Part shown: positions 28,312 through 35,086 of the stretch, piece by piece
How the letters are laid out: every line of letters starts with the position of its first letter
Numbering within the stretch: the first letter of the stretch is position 1
Assembly (NCBI RefSeq): GCF_001476905.1
Contig: NZ_LDTE01000077.1
Coordinates: forward strand, 1-64,000
Length of the DNA stretch: 64,000 nucleotides
Origin: Sphingomonas sanguinis
Lineage (GTDB): Bacteria; Pseudomonadota; Alphaproteobacteria; Sphingomonadales; Sphingomonadaceae
Reading direction: 5' to 3'
Program-made: the position numbers and the translations under genes
The notes under the pieces: generated by a model
Database searches by the model: none
What the model was told of the DNA's origin: nothing
The model's input: the letters and a program-made list of their open reading frames with translations, nothing else

Positions 28312-29568
28312 TTAGATCGCCTTCATGACCAGCGAGGCATTGGTGCCGCCGAAGCCGAACGAGTTGTTCAGCACCGCCTTCACTTCCCGCTTCTTGGCCG
28401 TGTGCGGCACCAAGTCGACGCCCTCGGTGCCCTCATCGGGATTGTCGAGGTTCAGCGTCGGGGGCACGATCTGATCGCGCAGCGCCAGGATGCAGAAGAT
28501 GCTCTCCACCGCACCCGCGCCGCCCAGCAGATGGCCGATCGCAGACTTGGTGCTCGACATTGACGCGCCCGACAGATCGTCGCCGAACACGCGCTTGGCC
28601 GCGGCCAGCTCGATCGTGTCGGCCATCGTCGAGGTGCCGTGCGCGTTGATATAGTCGATGTCCGACGGCTCCATGCCTGCCTTGCGCAGCGCCATGCGCA
28701 TCGCATTCTCGGCACCCTTGCCCTCGGGATGCGGCGCGGTGACGTGATAGGCGTCGCCCGACAGGCCATAGCCGACAACCTCGGCATAGATTTTCGCGCC
28801 GCGCGCCTTGGCGTGTTCGTACTCTTCGAGCACGACGACGCCCGCGCCCTCGCCCATCACGAAGCCGTCGCGGCCCTTGTCATAGGGACGGCTGGCCTCG
28901 GTCGGACGGTCGTTCATGCTCATGTTGAGCGCACGCGCCTGGGCGAAGCCCGCAACGCCCAGCGGGTTGATCGTGCTTTCCGCACCGCCTGCCAGCATGA
29001 TGTCGGCATCGTCGTCACGGATCATCCGCGCCGCGTCACCGATCGAGTGGGCACCGGTCGAGCAGGCGGTCACGACCGCGTGGTTCGGGCCCATCAGGCC
29101 ATATTTGATGCTGACTTGGCCCGAGATCAGGTTGATCAGGCGGCCATGGACGAAGTGCGGGCTGACCCGGCCGGGGCCGCGCTCGTGCAGGTTGACCGAT
29201 TCGATCTCGATACCCGGCAGGCCGCCGATGCCCGAGCCGATCGACACGCCAGCGCGCAAGCGCGTCGCCTCGTCCATCTCGGTCAGGCCGGCATCTTCCA
29301 GCGCCTGTCCGGCGGCGTCGATGCCATAGACGATGAACGGATCAACCTGACGCTGGACCTTGTGGTCGACGCGCTTGTCGGGGTCGAAGCCATATTCATG
29401 GTCCTTGGGCTTCACCTCGCAGGCGATGGTGCATTTCTGCCCCGTCGTGTCGAAGCGGGTGATCGTTCCCGCACCCGACTTGCCAGCAATCAGATTGGCC
29501 CAGGCGGTCTCGACGTCCGCGCCCAGTGGCGTGACAAGACCCAGACCGGTGACGACGACGCGCCGCAT
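28312..29568 (-). CDS. fabF: Beta-ketoacyl-ACP synthase II
   Basis: Condensing enzyme that elongates acyl-ACP with malonyl-ACP; cytosolic. 418 residues. It begins MRRVVVTGLGLVTPLG; the nucleophile Cys is in VTACSTGAHSIGDAARM (about residue 169), and the two catalytic His are in NAHGTSTMADTIE and KSAIGHLLGGAGAVES. The start at 29568 has a good Shine-Dalgarno (GGAGTGG). It follows acpP on the same strand, separated by a terminator-like hairpin, so it may be expressed at a lower level than acpP. Confidence 0.96.
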   Translation of the reverse strand: MRRVVVTGLGLVTPLGADVETAWANLIAGKSGAGTITRFDTTGQKCTIACEVKPKDHEYGFDPDKRVDHKVQRQVDPFIVYGIDAAGQALEDAGLTEMDEATRLRAGVSIGSGIGGLPGIEIESVNLHERGPGRVSPHFVHGRLINLISGQVSIKYGLMGPNHAVVTACSTGAHSIGDAARMIRDDDADIMLAGGAESTINPLGVAGFAQARALNMSMNDRPTEASRPYDKGRDGFVMGEGAGVVVLEEYEHAKARGAKIYAEVVGYGLSGDAYHVTAPHPEGKGAENAMRMALRKAGMEPSDIDYINAHGTSTMADTIELAAAKRVFGDDLSGASMSSTKSAIGHLLGGAGAVESIFCILALRDQIVPPTLNLDNPDEGTEGVDLVPHTAKKREVKAVLNNSFGFGGTNASLVMKAI

Positions 29569-29593
29569 ATTCCACTCCATTCCCAAACGAAAA

Positions 29594-29629
29594 CGGCTCC
29601 CCGCCCGCTATGTCGGGGTCGGGGAGCCG
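29594..29629 (-). terminator. Terminator/attenuator between acpP and fabF
   Basis: A perfect 10-bp stem (29594-29603 with 29620-29629) is followed on the minus strand by TTTTCGTTT. It lies 60 bases after acpP and 26 before fabF, suited to partial termination that gives more ACP than synthase. Confidence 0.7.
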
Positions 29630-29657
29630 CTTGAAACCTGGCCTTGGCGGCCCGTTC

Positions 29658-29678
29658 GGCCCGCATCACCTGCGGGCC
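29658..29678 (-). terminator. Second hairpin directly after acpP
   Basis: Perfect 8-bp stem (29658-29665 with 29671-29678) 12 bases after the acpP stop; no T tract, so it may instead protect the 3' end of a short acpP message. Confidence 0.4.
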
Positions 29679-29690
29679 GAGGCCCCGGAA

Positions 29691-29927
29691 TTAGGCCTTG
29701 TTCTCGTCGATATAGGTGATCGCGTCCTTGACGGTCGTGATCTTCTCGGCGGCATCGTCCGGGATTTCGACACCGAACTCTTCCTCGAACGCCATGACGA
29801 GCTCGACGATGTCGAGGCTGTCGGCACCGAGGTCGTCGATGAAGCTCGCGTCCTCGGTCACCTTGTCGGCTTCGACGCCGAGATGCTCGACGACGATCTT
29901 CTTCACGCGGTCGGCGGTCTCGCTCAT
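29691..29927 (-). CDS. acpP: Acyl carrier protein
   Basis: Carries growing acyl chains on phosphopantetheine attached to the Ser of [22 protein letters not shown] (about residue 37). 78 acidic residues, four-helix fold, standard length. Start at 29927 ([17 protein letters not shown]) is preceded by AAGGGA; an upstream in-frame extension is not ACP-like. It lies between fabG (144 bp upstream) and fabF, the canonical order. Confidence 0.97.
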   Translation of the reverse strand: MSETADRVKKIVVEHLGVEADKVTEDASFIDDLGADSLDIVELVMAFEEEFGVEIPDDAAEKITTVKDAITYIDENKA

Positions 29928-30070
29928 GGTAATCCCTTCTCGTAATTCATCGGGGGTTGATACTTCCTGAACGCACGTAGAACGCGCGTCCAAGTCTGGC
30001 AAGCCCGTCCAGCGACGGACTTACCGACAGATCGGATCATTCGTGCAAATTAAGCCCTTTATAGGCCCGG

Positions 30071-30811
30071 TTACAGCATCGCCATGCCGCCATTGACGTG
30101 CAGCGTCTGGCCGGTGACATAGCCTGCTTCCTTCGACGCCAGATAGACGACGGCGGCACCGATATCCTCGCCCTTGCCCAGGTCGCCCGCCGGGATCTTG
30201 CCCAGCAGCGCGGCCTTCTGCGCTTCCGGCAGCACGTCGGTCATCGCCGAGCGCATGAAGCCGGGCGCCACGCAGTTGACCGTAACGTTGCGGCTGGCGA
30301 GTTCCTGCGCGACCGCCTTCGACATGCCGACGATGCCCGCCTTGGACGCGGCATAGTTCGCCTGGCCGGGATTGCCGGTCGCGCCGACGATCGAGGTGAT
30401 CGAGATGATGCGGCCGAAGCGCGCCTTCATCATCGGCTTGGCGGCGGCGCGGATCAGGCGGAAGGTCGCCTCCAGGTTGACGCTGATGACCTGATCCCAT
30501 TCCTCGTCCTTCATCCGCATGGTCAGGTTGTCGCGGGTGACGCCCGCATTGTTGACCAGGATGTCAAGCTTGCCGCCCAAGGCTTCGACCGCCTGCGGGA
30601 TCAGCGCATCGACGGCGGCGGGGTCGGACAGGTTGCACGGCACCGCGACATGATCGCCGCCGAGCTCGGCGCGGAACGCCTCCAGCTTGTCGATATTGGA
30701 GCCGGACAGCGCCAATTTCGCGCCCTGTGCCGCCAGCGCCTTGGCGACCGCCGAGCCGAGGCCACCCGATGCGCCGGTCACGAGGGCGGTCATTCCTGTC
30801 AGGTCGAACAT
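30071..30811 (-). CDS. fabG: 3-oxoacyl-ACP reductase
   Basis: NADPH-dependent short-chain dehydrogenase that reduces 3-oxoacyl-ACP. 246 residues. Cofactor motif TGASGGLGSAVAKAL, NNAGVTRDNLTMRM, and the catalytic Ser-Tyr-Lys in SITSIVGATGNPGQANYAASKAG (Tyr about residue 153), all characteristic of FabG. A clear Shine-Dalgarno (GGAGAA) lies five bases before the ATG. Directly upstream, where fabD would normally abut, there is a GxxExxY cassette whose inverted repeat ends 20 bases before the fabG ATG, leaving the ribosome site intact. Confidence 0.96.
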   Translation of the reverse strand: MFDLTGMTALVTGASGGLGSAVAKALAAQGAKLALSGSNIDKLEAFRAELGGDHVAVPCNLSDPAAVDALIPQAVEALGGKLDILVNNAGVTRDNLTMRMKDEEWDQVISVNLEATFRLIRAAAKPMMKARFGRIISITSIVGATGNPGQANYAASKAGIVGMSKAVAQELASRNVTVNCVAPGFMRSAMTDVLPEAQKAALLGKIPAGDLGKGEDIGAAVVYLASKEAGYVTGQTLHVNGGMAML

Positions 30812-30831
30812 GCTTATTCTCCGATTCTTTG

Positions 30832-31270
30832 GTTCACGCGAAGCCGCGAAGACGCGATGGGCGTGTAGTCGTTGACGACGCGGCGGAGCCCTTACTTCAA
30901 AGTAGCACCGCCAAAATTGATAAGCAGCCCCAGGGGCTGCTTGGTCAGGCGCAGATAAGTCAGCAATTGTTTCGCATGAGCGGCGTTCAGCCGCTCCACC
31001 GACTTGATTTCAACCAAGAGGCTCTGCTCGATCAGCAGATCAATGCGAAATGCCCCGTTAAATTGCAGCCCTTCAAAACTGAAATCGACGGCACGCTGCC
31101 GCTCCACGTGATAGCCCATGTTACCGAGCTTAGCAGCGAGAACCGTCTCATAGACGCTTTCCAGCAGCCCGGGCCCCAGCTCACGATGAAGGCGCAAGGA
31201 CAGATCAATCACATCAAACGCTATCGTTTCGATGTCCGTCATCTTCGCGTCCTCGCGCCTTCGTGTGAAC
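30832..31270. mobile_element. GxxExxY cassette with terminal inverted repeats inside the fab cluster
   Basis: A 439-bp unit bounded by inverted ends: 30832-30859 (GTTCACGCGAAGCCGCGAAG and on) and the complement of 31240-31270 (GTTCACACGAAGGCGCGAGG and on), about 28 bases with few differences. It contains only the GxxExxY gene, begins five bases after the fabD stop and ends 20 bases before the fabG start. No transposase is encoded, so any movement would need help from outside; non-autonomous insertion is inferred from the ends and from the unusual position. Confidence 0.55.
30892..31242 (-). CDS. GxxExxY protein (PDDEXK nuclease-fold family)
   Basis: A 116-residue member of the GxxExxY family (PDDEXK_3). 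The name motif is GPGLLESVYE at about residue 23-32; the nuclease-like acidic residues follow as FRIDLLIEQSLLVEIKS (Asp then Glu-x-Lys), so the metal site looks intact, and AHAKQLLTYLRLTKQPLGLLINFG is the usual C terminus. Biochemical role is unknown; a nuclease activity is inferred from fold. A TTG at 31272 would add ten residues encoded by the terminal repeat itself (FTRRREDAK), a start often annotated in this family. The surrounding genes are all fatty acid synthesis genes, to which it has no evident relation. Confidence 0.9.
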   Translation of the reverse strand: MTDIETIAFDVIDLSLRLHRELGPGLLESVYETVLAAKLGNMGYHVERQRAVDFSFEGLQFNGAFRIDLLIEQSLLVEIKSVERLNAAHAKQLLTYLRLTKQPLGLLINFGGATLK

Positions 31271-31275
31271 AAAAA

Positions 31276-32235
31276 TCAGAGCTTGGCGAGCAGCCCCTCG
31301 ATATCGTCCATCGTCACCACGCTGACCGCATCGACGTCGGGGGCGATGCGCTTGACCATCGGGCCCAGCACCTTGCCGCCGAACTCGACGCACTGCGTCA
31401 CGCCCGCCTCCTGCATCGCCAGCACCGATTCGCGCCAGCGGACCATGCCGGTCACCTGCGCGACCAGAAGCGCACGGATCGCGCCCGGATCGGCGACCGG
31501 CGCAGCCTCGACATTCGCATAGACCGGCACCAGCGGCGCTCGGATTGTCGCCTCGGCCAAGGCCGCGTCCATCGCATCGGCGGCAGGCTGCATCAGCGGG
31601 CAGTGGAATGGCGCCGACACCGGCAGCAGGACCGCGCGCTTGGCGCCCAGGTCCTTGGCCAGCGCCACCGCCTTCTCGATCGCCGCGCGGTGGCCGGAGA
31701 TCACGACCTGGCTCGGGTCGTTGTCATTGGCGACCGTACAGACCAGTTCCTCGCCACCCTCGGCCAGGATCGCATCGACCGCCGCACCCGCGATGGTCTT
31801 GGCCTTTTCCAGGTCCGCACCAAGCAGGGCGGCCATCGCCCCCTCACCCACCGGCACCGCCGCCTGCATCGCTCGGCCGCGCAGCTTCAGCAGGCGCGCC
31901 GTCGTCGGCAGGTCGATCGCATCGGCCGCACACAGCGCGGTATATTCGCCCAGCGAATGACCAGCGACGAAATCGGCCTTTTCCGACAGACGGACGCCGC
32001 CTTCCTTTTCCAGCACGCGCAGCGTCGCGATGGCGTTCGCCATGATCGCGGGCTGGGCATTCTCGGTCAGCGTCAGCTCATCGGCAGGGCCCTCGACCAT
32101 CAGGCGATAGAGGTGCTGGCCCAGCGCCTCGTCGACCTCCTGGAACATCTCGCGGGCGACGGGGCTCGCTTCGGCCAGCGCCTTGCCCATGCCGACGGCC
32201 TGGCTACCCTGGCCCGGAAAGATGAATGCACGCAT
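31276..32235 (-). CDS. fabD: Malonyl-CoA:ACP transacylase
   Basis: Transfers malonyl from CoA to ACP, supplying the chain extender. 319 residues. It begins MRAFIFPGQGSQAVGMGKAL, with the nucleophile Ser in VAGHSLGEYTALCAA (about residue 93), and the catalytic His in SAPFHCPLMQPA. The ATG at 32235 matches the family start. It heads the minus-strand fab cluster and is divergent from rpsF; a GxxExxY cassette separates it from fabG. Confidence 0.96.
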   Translation of the reverse strand: MRAFIFPGQGSQAVGMGKALAEASPVAREMFQEVDEALGQHLYRLMVEGPADELTLTENAQPAIMANAIATLRVLEKEGGVRLSEKADFVAGHSLGEYTALCAADAIDLPTTARLLKLRGRAMQAAVPVGEGAMAALLGADLEKAKTIAGAAVDAILAEGGEELVCTVANDNDPSQVVISGHRAAIEKAVALAKDLGAKRAVLLPVSAPFHCPLMQPAADAMDAALAEATIRAPLVPVYANVEAAPVADPGAIRALLVAQVTGMVRWRESVLAMQEAGVTQCVEFGGKVLGPMVKRIAPDVDAVSVVTMDDIEGLLAKL

Positions 32236-32320
32236 GTCGGTTCTGCCATCAAACAGTAATAGGATGGCCCGCGCGGTAGAAAGGTCGCCCGCCGCTGGCA
32301 AGTCCGAGGCCCTTGCCCGC

Positions 32321-32348
32321 TTGCCTTTTGCCGTCAAATCGCTATGAG
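32321..32348 (+). promoter_or_regulatory. Sigma-70 type promoter of the rpsF operon
   Basis: TTGCCT at 32321-32326 and TATGAG at 32343-32348, spacer 16. It would start a leader of about 135 bases before rpsF. Confidence 0.55.
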
Positions 32349-32361
32349 CCAGCGCACCATT

Positions 32362-32389
32362 GGGCGGGAAGCACCTGCTTCACCCGCCC
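32362..32389 (+). promoter_or_regulatory. Leader hairpin upstream of rpsF
   Basis: GGGCGGG pairs with CCCGCCC (32362-32368 with 32383-32389), stacked on AAGCA/TGCTT with a CA bulge; 12 paired bases and then ATGCCATTTT. It may be a transcription attenuator or part of an autoregulatory ribosomal-protein leader; S6:S18 leaders are known in other bacteria, but I could not match their consensus with certainty. Confidence 0.45.
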
Positions 32390-32490
32390 TCATGCCATTT
32401 TGGCGTGACGGTATTGAAGTATGGAAGACAGCCGGAGGGGTGTCCCACATGGGGTGGGCATCAGCGATCGGCCAACATAAGGTAAGCTGC

Positions 32491-32901
32491 ATGGCTCTTT
32501 ACGAGCACGTGTTCCTTGCGCGCCAGGATCTGGCACAGGCGCAGGTGGACGCGCTGGCGGAAGCCGCCACGAAGATCGTCGAGGACAATCAGGGCAAGGT
32601 CGTGAAGACCGAGACCTGGGGCCTGCGTTCGCTGGCGTACAAGATCGCCAAGAACCGCAAGGCGCACTACGTCATGCTCGAAATCGACGCCCCCGCCGGT
32701 GTCGTCGCCGAGCTGGAGCGCCAGACCCAGATCAACGAAGACGTGATCCGCTACATGACCGTCAAGGTGGACGGCCATGAAGAAGGTCCGTCGGTGATGA
32801 TGCGCAAGCAGGAGCGCGACCGTGAGCGTCGTGCCGATCGTGGCGAACGCCCCGACCGCGCTGACCGCCCCCGTCGTGATCGTGAAGAGGAAGCCGCATA
32901 A
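32491..32901 (+). CDS. rpsF: 30S ribosomal protein S6
   Basis: Small-subunit protein S6, 136 residues, binds S18 and 16S rRNA. Begins [22 protein letters not shown], with the central [29 protein letters not shown] typical of S6; the tail after about residue 100 is an Arg/Asp/Glu-rich extension frequent in alphaproteobacteria. Start 32491 is set by family length, with AAGG upstream; the long upstream reading frame is leader. The stop overlaps the rpsR start (TAATG). Confidence 0.97.
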   Translation: MALYEHVFLARQDLAQAQVDALAEAATKIVEDNQGKVVKTETWGLRSLAYKIAKNRKAHYVMLEIDAPAGVVAELERQTQINEDVIRYMTVKVDGHEEGPSVMMRKQERDRERRADRGERPDRADRPRRDREEEAA

Positions 32902-33125
32902 TGGCCCGCCCGTTTTTCCGTCGCCGCAAGAGCTGCCCCTTCTCCGCGAAGGACGCGCCCCGGATCGACTATAAGGACGTCCGTCTGCTGCAGGGCTTCG
33001 TGTCCGAGCGCGGCAAGATCGTGCCCTCGCGCATCACCAGCGTGTCGGCCAAGAAGCAGCGCGAACTCGCCCAGGCGATCAAGCGCGCGCGTCATCTGGG
33101 CCTCCTGCCCTACGTCGTGAAGTAA
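32901..33125 (+). CDS. rpsR: 30S ribosomal protein S18
   Basis: Partner of S6 in the 30S platform, 74 residues. [20 protein letters not shown], then [51 protein letters not shown] is the full S18 signature. It keeps the single Cys of the SCPF motif, where zinc-type versions have more. Overlaps rpsF by one base and is followed by rplI after 12 bases. Confidence 0.97.
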   Translation: MARPFFRRRKSCPFSAKDAPRIDYKDVRLLQGFVSERGKIVPSRITSVSAKKQRELAQAIKRARHLGLLPYVVK

Positions 33126-33137
33126 GGGGTCTTACAG

Positions 33138-33734
33138 ATGAACGTTATTCTGCTTGAGCGCGTCGAAAAGCTCGGCGCCATCGGCGACGTGGTCACGGTG
33201 AAGGACGGCTATGCCCGTAACTTCCTGCTGCCGCGCAAGAAGGCGCTGCGCGCCAACGAAGCCAACAAGAAGGTGTTCGAGGCCAACCGCGCCCGCATCG
33301 AAGCCGAGAACGCGAACCGTCGCGCCGAGGCCGAGGTCGAGTCGAAGACCTTCGAGAACGCCACCGTCACCCTGATCCGTCAGGCGTCGAACGTCGGCCA
33401 GCTGTACGGCTCGGTCGCGGTGCGTGACCTGGTCGAGGCGCTGGTCGCCGACGGCCACAAGGTCAACAAGAGCCAGATCGTGCTCGACCGTCCGATCAAG
33501 GCGATCGGCCTGTACGACGTGCGCGTCGCGCTTCACCCGGAAGTGGCCGTGACCGTCAAGGTCAACGTCGCCCGCTCGCCGGAAGAAGCCGAAATGCAGG
33601 CGCAGGGCGTCGACGTCATGGCCTCGATGTTCGAGCGTGACGAAGCCGGCTTCACCGAGGATTACGATCCCAACGCAGAGCCCGGCGCCACCGCCGAGGT
33701 TCAGCCGGAGCAGGAAGAAGAAGCGCAGGGCTAA
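33138..33734 (+). CDS. rplI: 50S ribosomal protein L9
   Basis: Large-subunit protein L9, 198 residues: N-terminal domain MNVILLERVEKLGAIGDVVTVKDGYARNFLLPRKKAL, a long connecting helix, and the C-terminal domain, then an acidic tail ending EVQPEQEEEAQG that makes it longer than the 150 residues of E. coli L9, as usual for sphingomonads. Third gene of rpsF-rpsR-rplI, closed by a strong terminator. Confidence 0.97.
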   Translation: MNVILLERVEKLGAIGDVVTVKDGYARNFLLPRKKALRANEANKKVFEANRARIEAENANRRAEAEVESKTFENATVTLIRQASNVGQLYGSVAVRDLVEALVADGHKVNKSQIVLDRPIKAIGLYDVRVALHPEVAVTVKVNVARSPEEAEMQAQGVDVMASMFERDEAGFTEDYDPNAEPGATAEVQPEQEEEAQG

Positions 33735-33766
33735 GCCCCAGCGCTTCGGCCTTCCGCCGAAACAAG

Positions 33767-33801
33767 AAGGGCCGCCCGGCATGTCCGGGCGGCCCTTTTT
33801 T
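33767..33801 (+). terminator. Intrinsic terminator of the rpsF-rpsR-rplI operon
   Basis: Perfect 13-bp stem (33767-33779 with 33785-33797), five-base loop, then a run of T. Confidence 0.9.
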
Positions 33802-33854
33802 GCGTCTTGAAAGACGGAAAGGAAAAGCGCGCCTTCACCAGCGCGCGAGAAGCC

Positions 33855-33932
33855 TCAGGGGCAGGTAACGCAGGCGCCAACGACCGCCGCTAGGGGGATC
33901 AGGGCGAAGAAGAGCGGCATGATATGTTTCAT
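33855..33932 (-). CDS. Possible 25-aa hydrophobic peptide
   Basis: A short frame beginning MKHIMPLFFALIPLAAVV and ending GACVTCP. It looks like a signal or membrane peptide with a lipobox-like VVGAC, followed by only three residues. There is no clear Shine-Dalgarno. It sits in an otherwise empty 421-bp stretch between rplI and the HEAT-repeat gene. It may be a chance frame or a small membrane peptide. Confidence 0.3.
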   Translation of the reverse strand: MKHIMPLFFALIPLAAVVGACVTCP

Positions 33933-34155
33933 GATCAAAACTGCCAAAGCCTATCCATGGCCATTTAATACACGGCCAAGTGCAAAAGTTTCGTTACGAT
34001 GAACGCACGAACGCGAAATTTTTCAACTCATCGCTCTATGGGCTCGGCTCACCGGCAAAACAAGAGCCACTTAGCCTGGATCAGGCACTTTTTGATGCAG
34101 TGCGGCAGAGCGTGTGCGATCTGGCAAAGCGGCGAGATCATGGTAGCTTGCATCC

Positions 34156-34632
34156 ATGAGCGCGTCATACGAACCCGTCTCCGATTTCCTCAAAGAGGTG
34201 ATCGCCGAAGAAATCCCGCTCACGGGATCGGCCTATGCCGACGCGAATCTGCGACACCTGATCGTGCTGACCCAAGATTGTGATAAGTCCAACCGCGATT
34301 GGGCAACGATGCTGCTATCGCAAGAGGATGTCGATACGCCGGAAACGCGGAAAGCCCTTTTGAGAGCCGCCGACGATCTTGACCCGGACGTCCGGGCGGA
34401 AGCCCTGGTCGGCATCGCCCGGCGCGACCGAGCCTTGGCCCTGCCACTCGTATTGGCGGCGCTACAAGGCGATCATGTCAGCTGTCCGACCTTTGAAGCC
34501 GCTGGAATGGTCGCAGATGCCACCCTCGTTGAACCGCTGGAGCAATGGACCTACCCGTCGGGTAATGCGATGCTCGACGATGTGATCCAAGACGCGCTGA
34601 AGGCGTGTCGGACGGGAGTGCCATTGCACTGA
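34156..34632 (+). CDS. HEAT-repeat-like hypothetical protein
   Basis: A 158-residue, all-helical, acidic protein. Repeating units such as NRDWATMLLSQEDVDTPETRKALLRAADDLDPDVRAEALVGIARRDRALALPLVLAAL have the paired-helix pattern of HEAT repeats (Asp-Val-Arg at the second helix start). Such proteins act as binding scaffolds; no partner can be named, and no signal peptide or membrane helix is present. The ATG at 34156 has no good Shine-Dalgarno. It stands alone in a sparse region between rplI and mutL. Confidence 0.7.
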   Translation: MSASYEPVSDFLKEVIAEEIPLTGSAYADANLRHLIVLTQDCDKSNRDWATMLLSQEDVDTPETRKALLRAADDLDPDVRAEALVGIARRDRALALPLVLAALQGDHVSCPTFEAAGMVADATLVEPLEQWTYPSGNAMLDDVIQDALKACRTGVPLH

Positions 34633-35086
34633 GCAATTTTGATCGCAGGGCCTAAAAGCCGACCGCGCCCGATCTCGCACGGCCCAATACGGCACGCGGA
34701 ACTCGTATTGAGCGAGCTGGTGCCTAGCCTGTTCACACCTGCGTCCGCCCACCCTCTTAGCCAGCGGCGATAAACGTGCAAATACCGTAGGTTGCATCAC
34801 GTCATGGCCAAATTGTACGCAGCCAGACCATGACCACGACTTACAGCATGAAATATCAGCGCAGCGGGGGACGGGTCACAGGCACACGGTTGAGGGTCGG
34901 CACCTATCTAGAGCGCCGCACAAAGCCAGATGACGGGCAGGCGGCAGCGGGTCGCGCGCGGATGGACCGCTGAGCTAGCGACGTACCTTTTGGTCCCATC
35001 GATCTCTGCCAGACCCTTCATACCACCCAATGCTGCGCCGCAGCCATCATCGCGAACGTTGATGCGATCGGCAAATACGGAGCTTG
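34633..35086. other. Gene-free stretch between the HEAT-repeat gene and mutL
   Basis: 454 bases with no convincing gene. The best plus-strand frame, 34830-34973 (47 codons, MTTTYSMKYQRSGG and on), lacks a ribosome site and neighbours' codon pattern. No strong hairpin or repeat stands out, and G+C looks lower than in the flanking genes. It may be the decayed remains of a gene. Confidence 0.4.

Noticed and set aside
34830-34973. 47-codon plus-strand frame
   Set aside because: No Shine-Dalgarno, unremarkable composition, no homology that I recognise.
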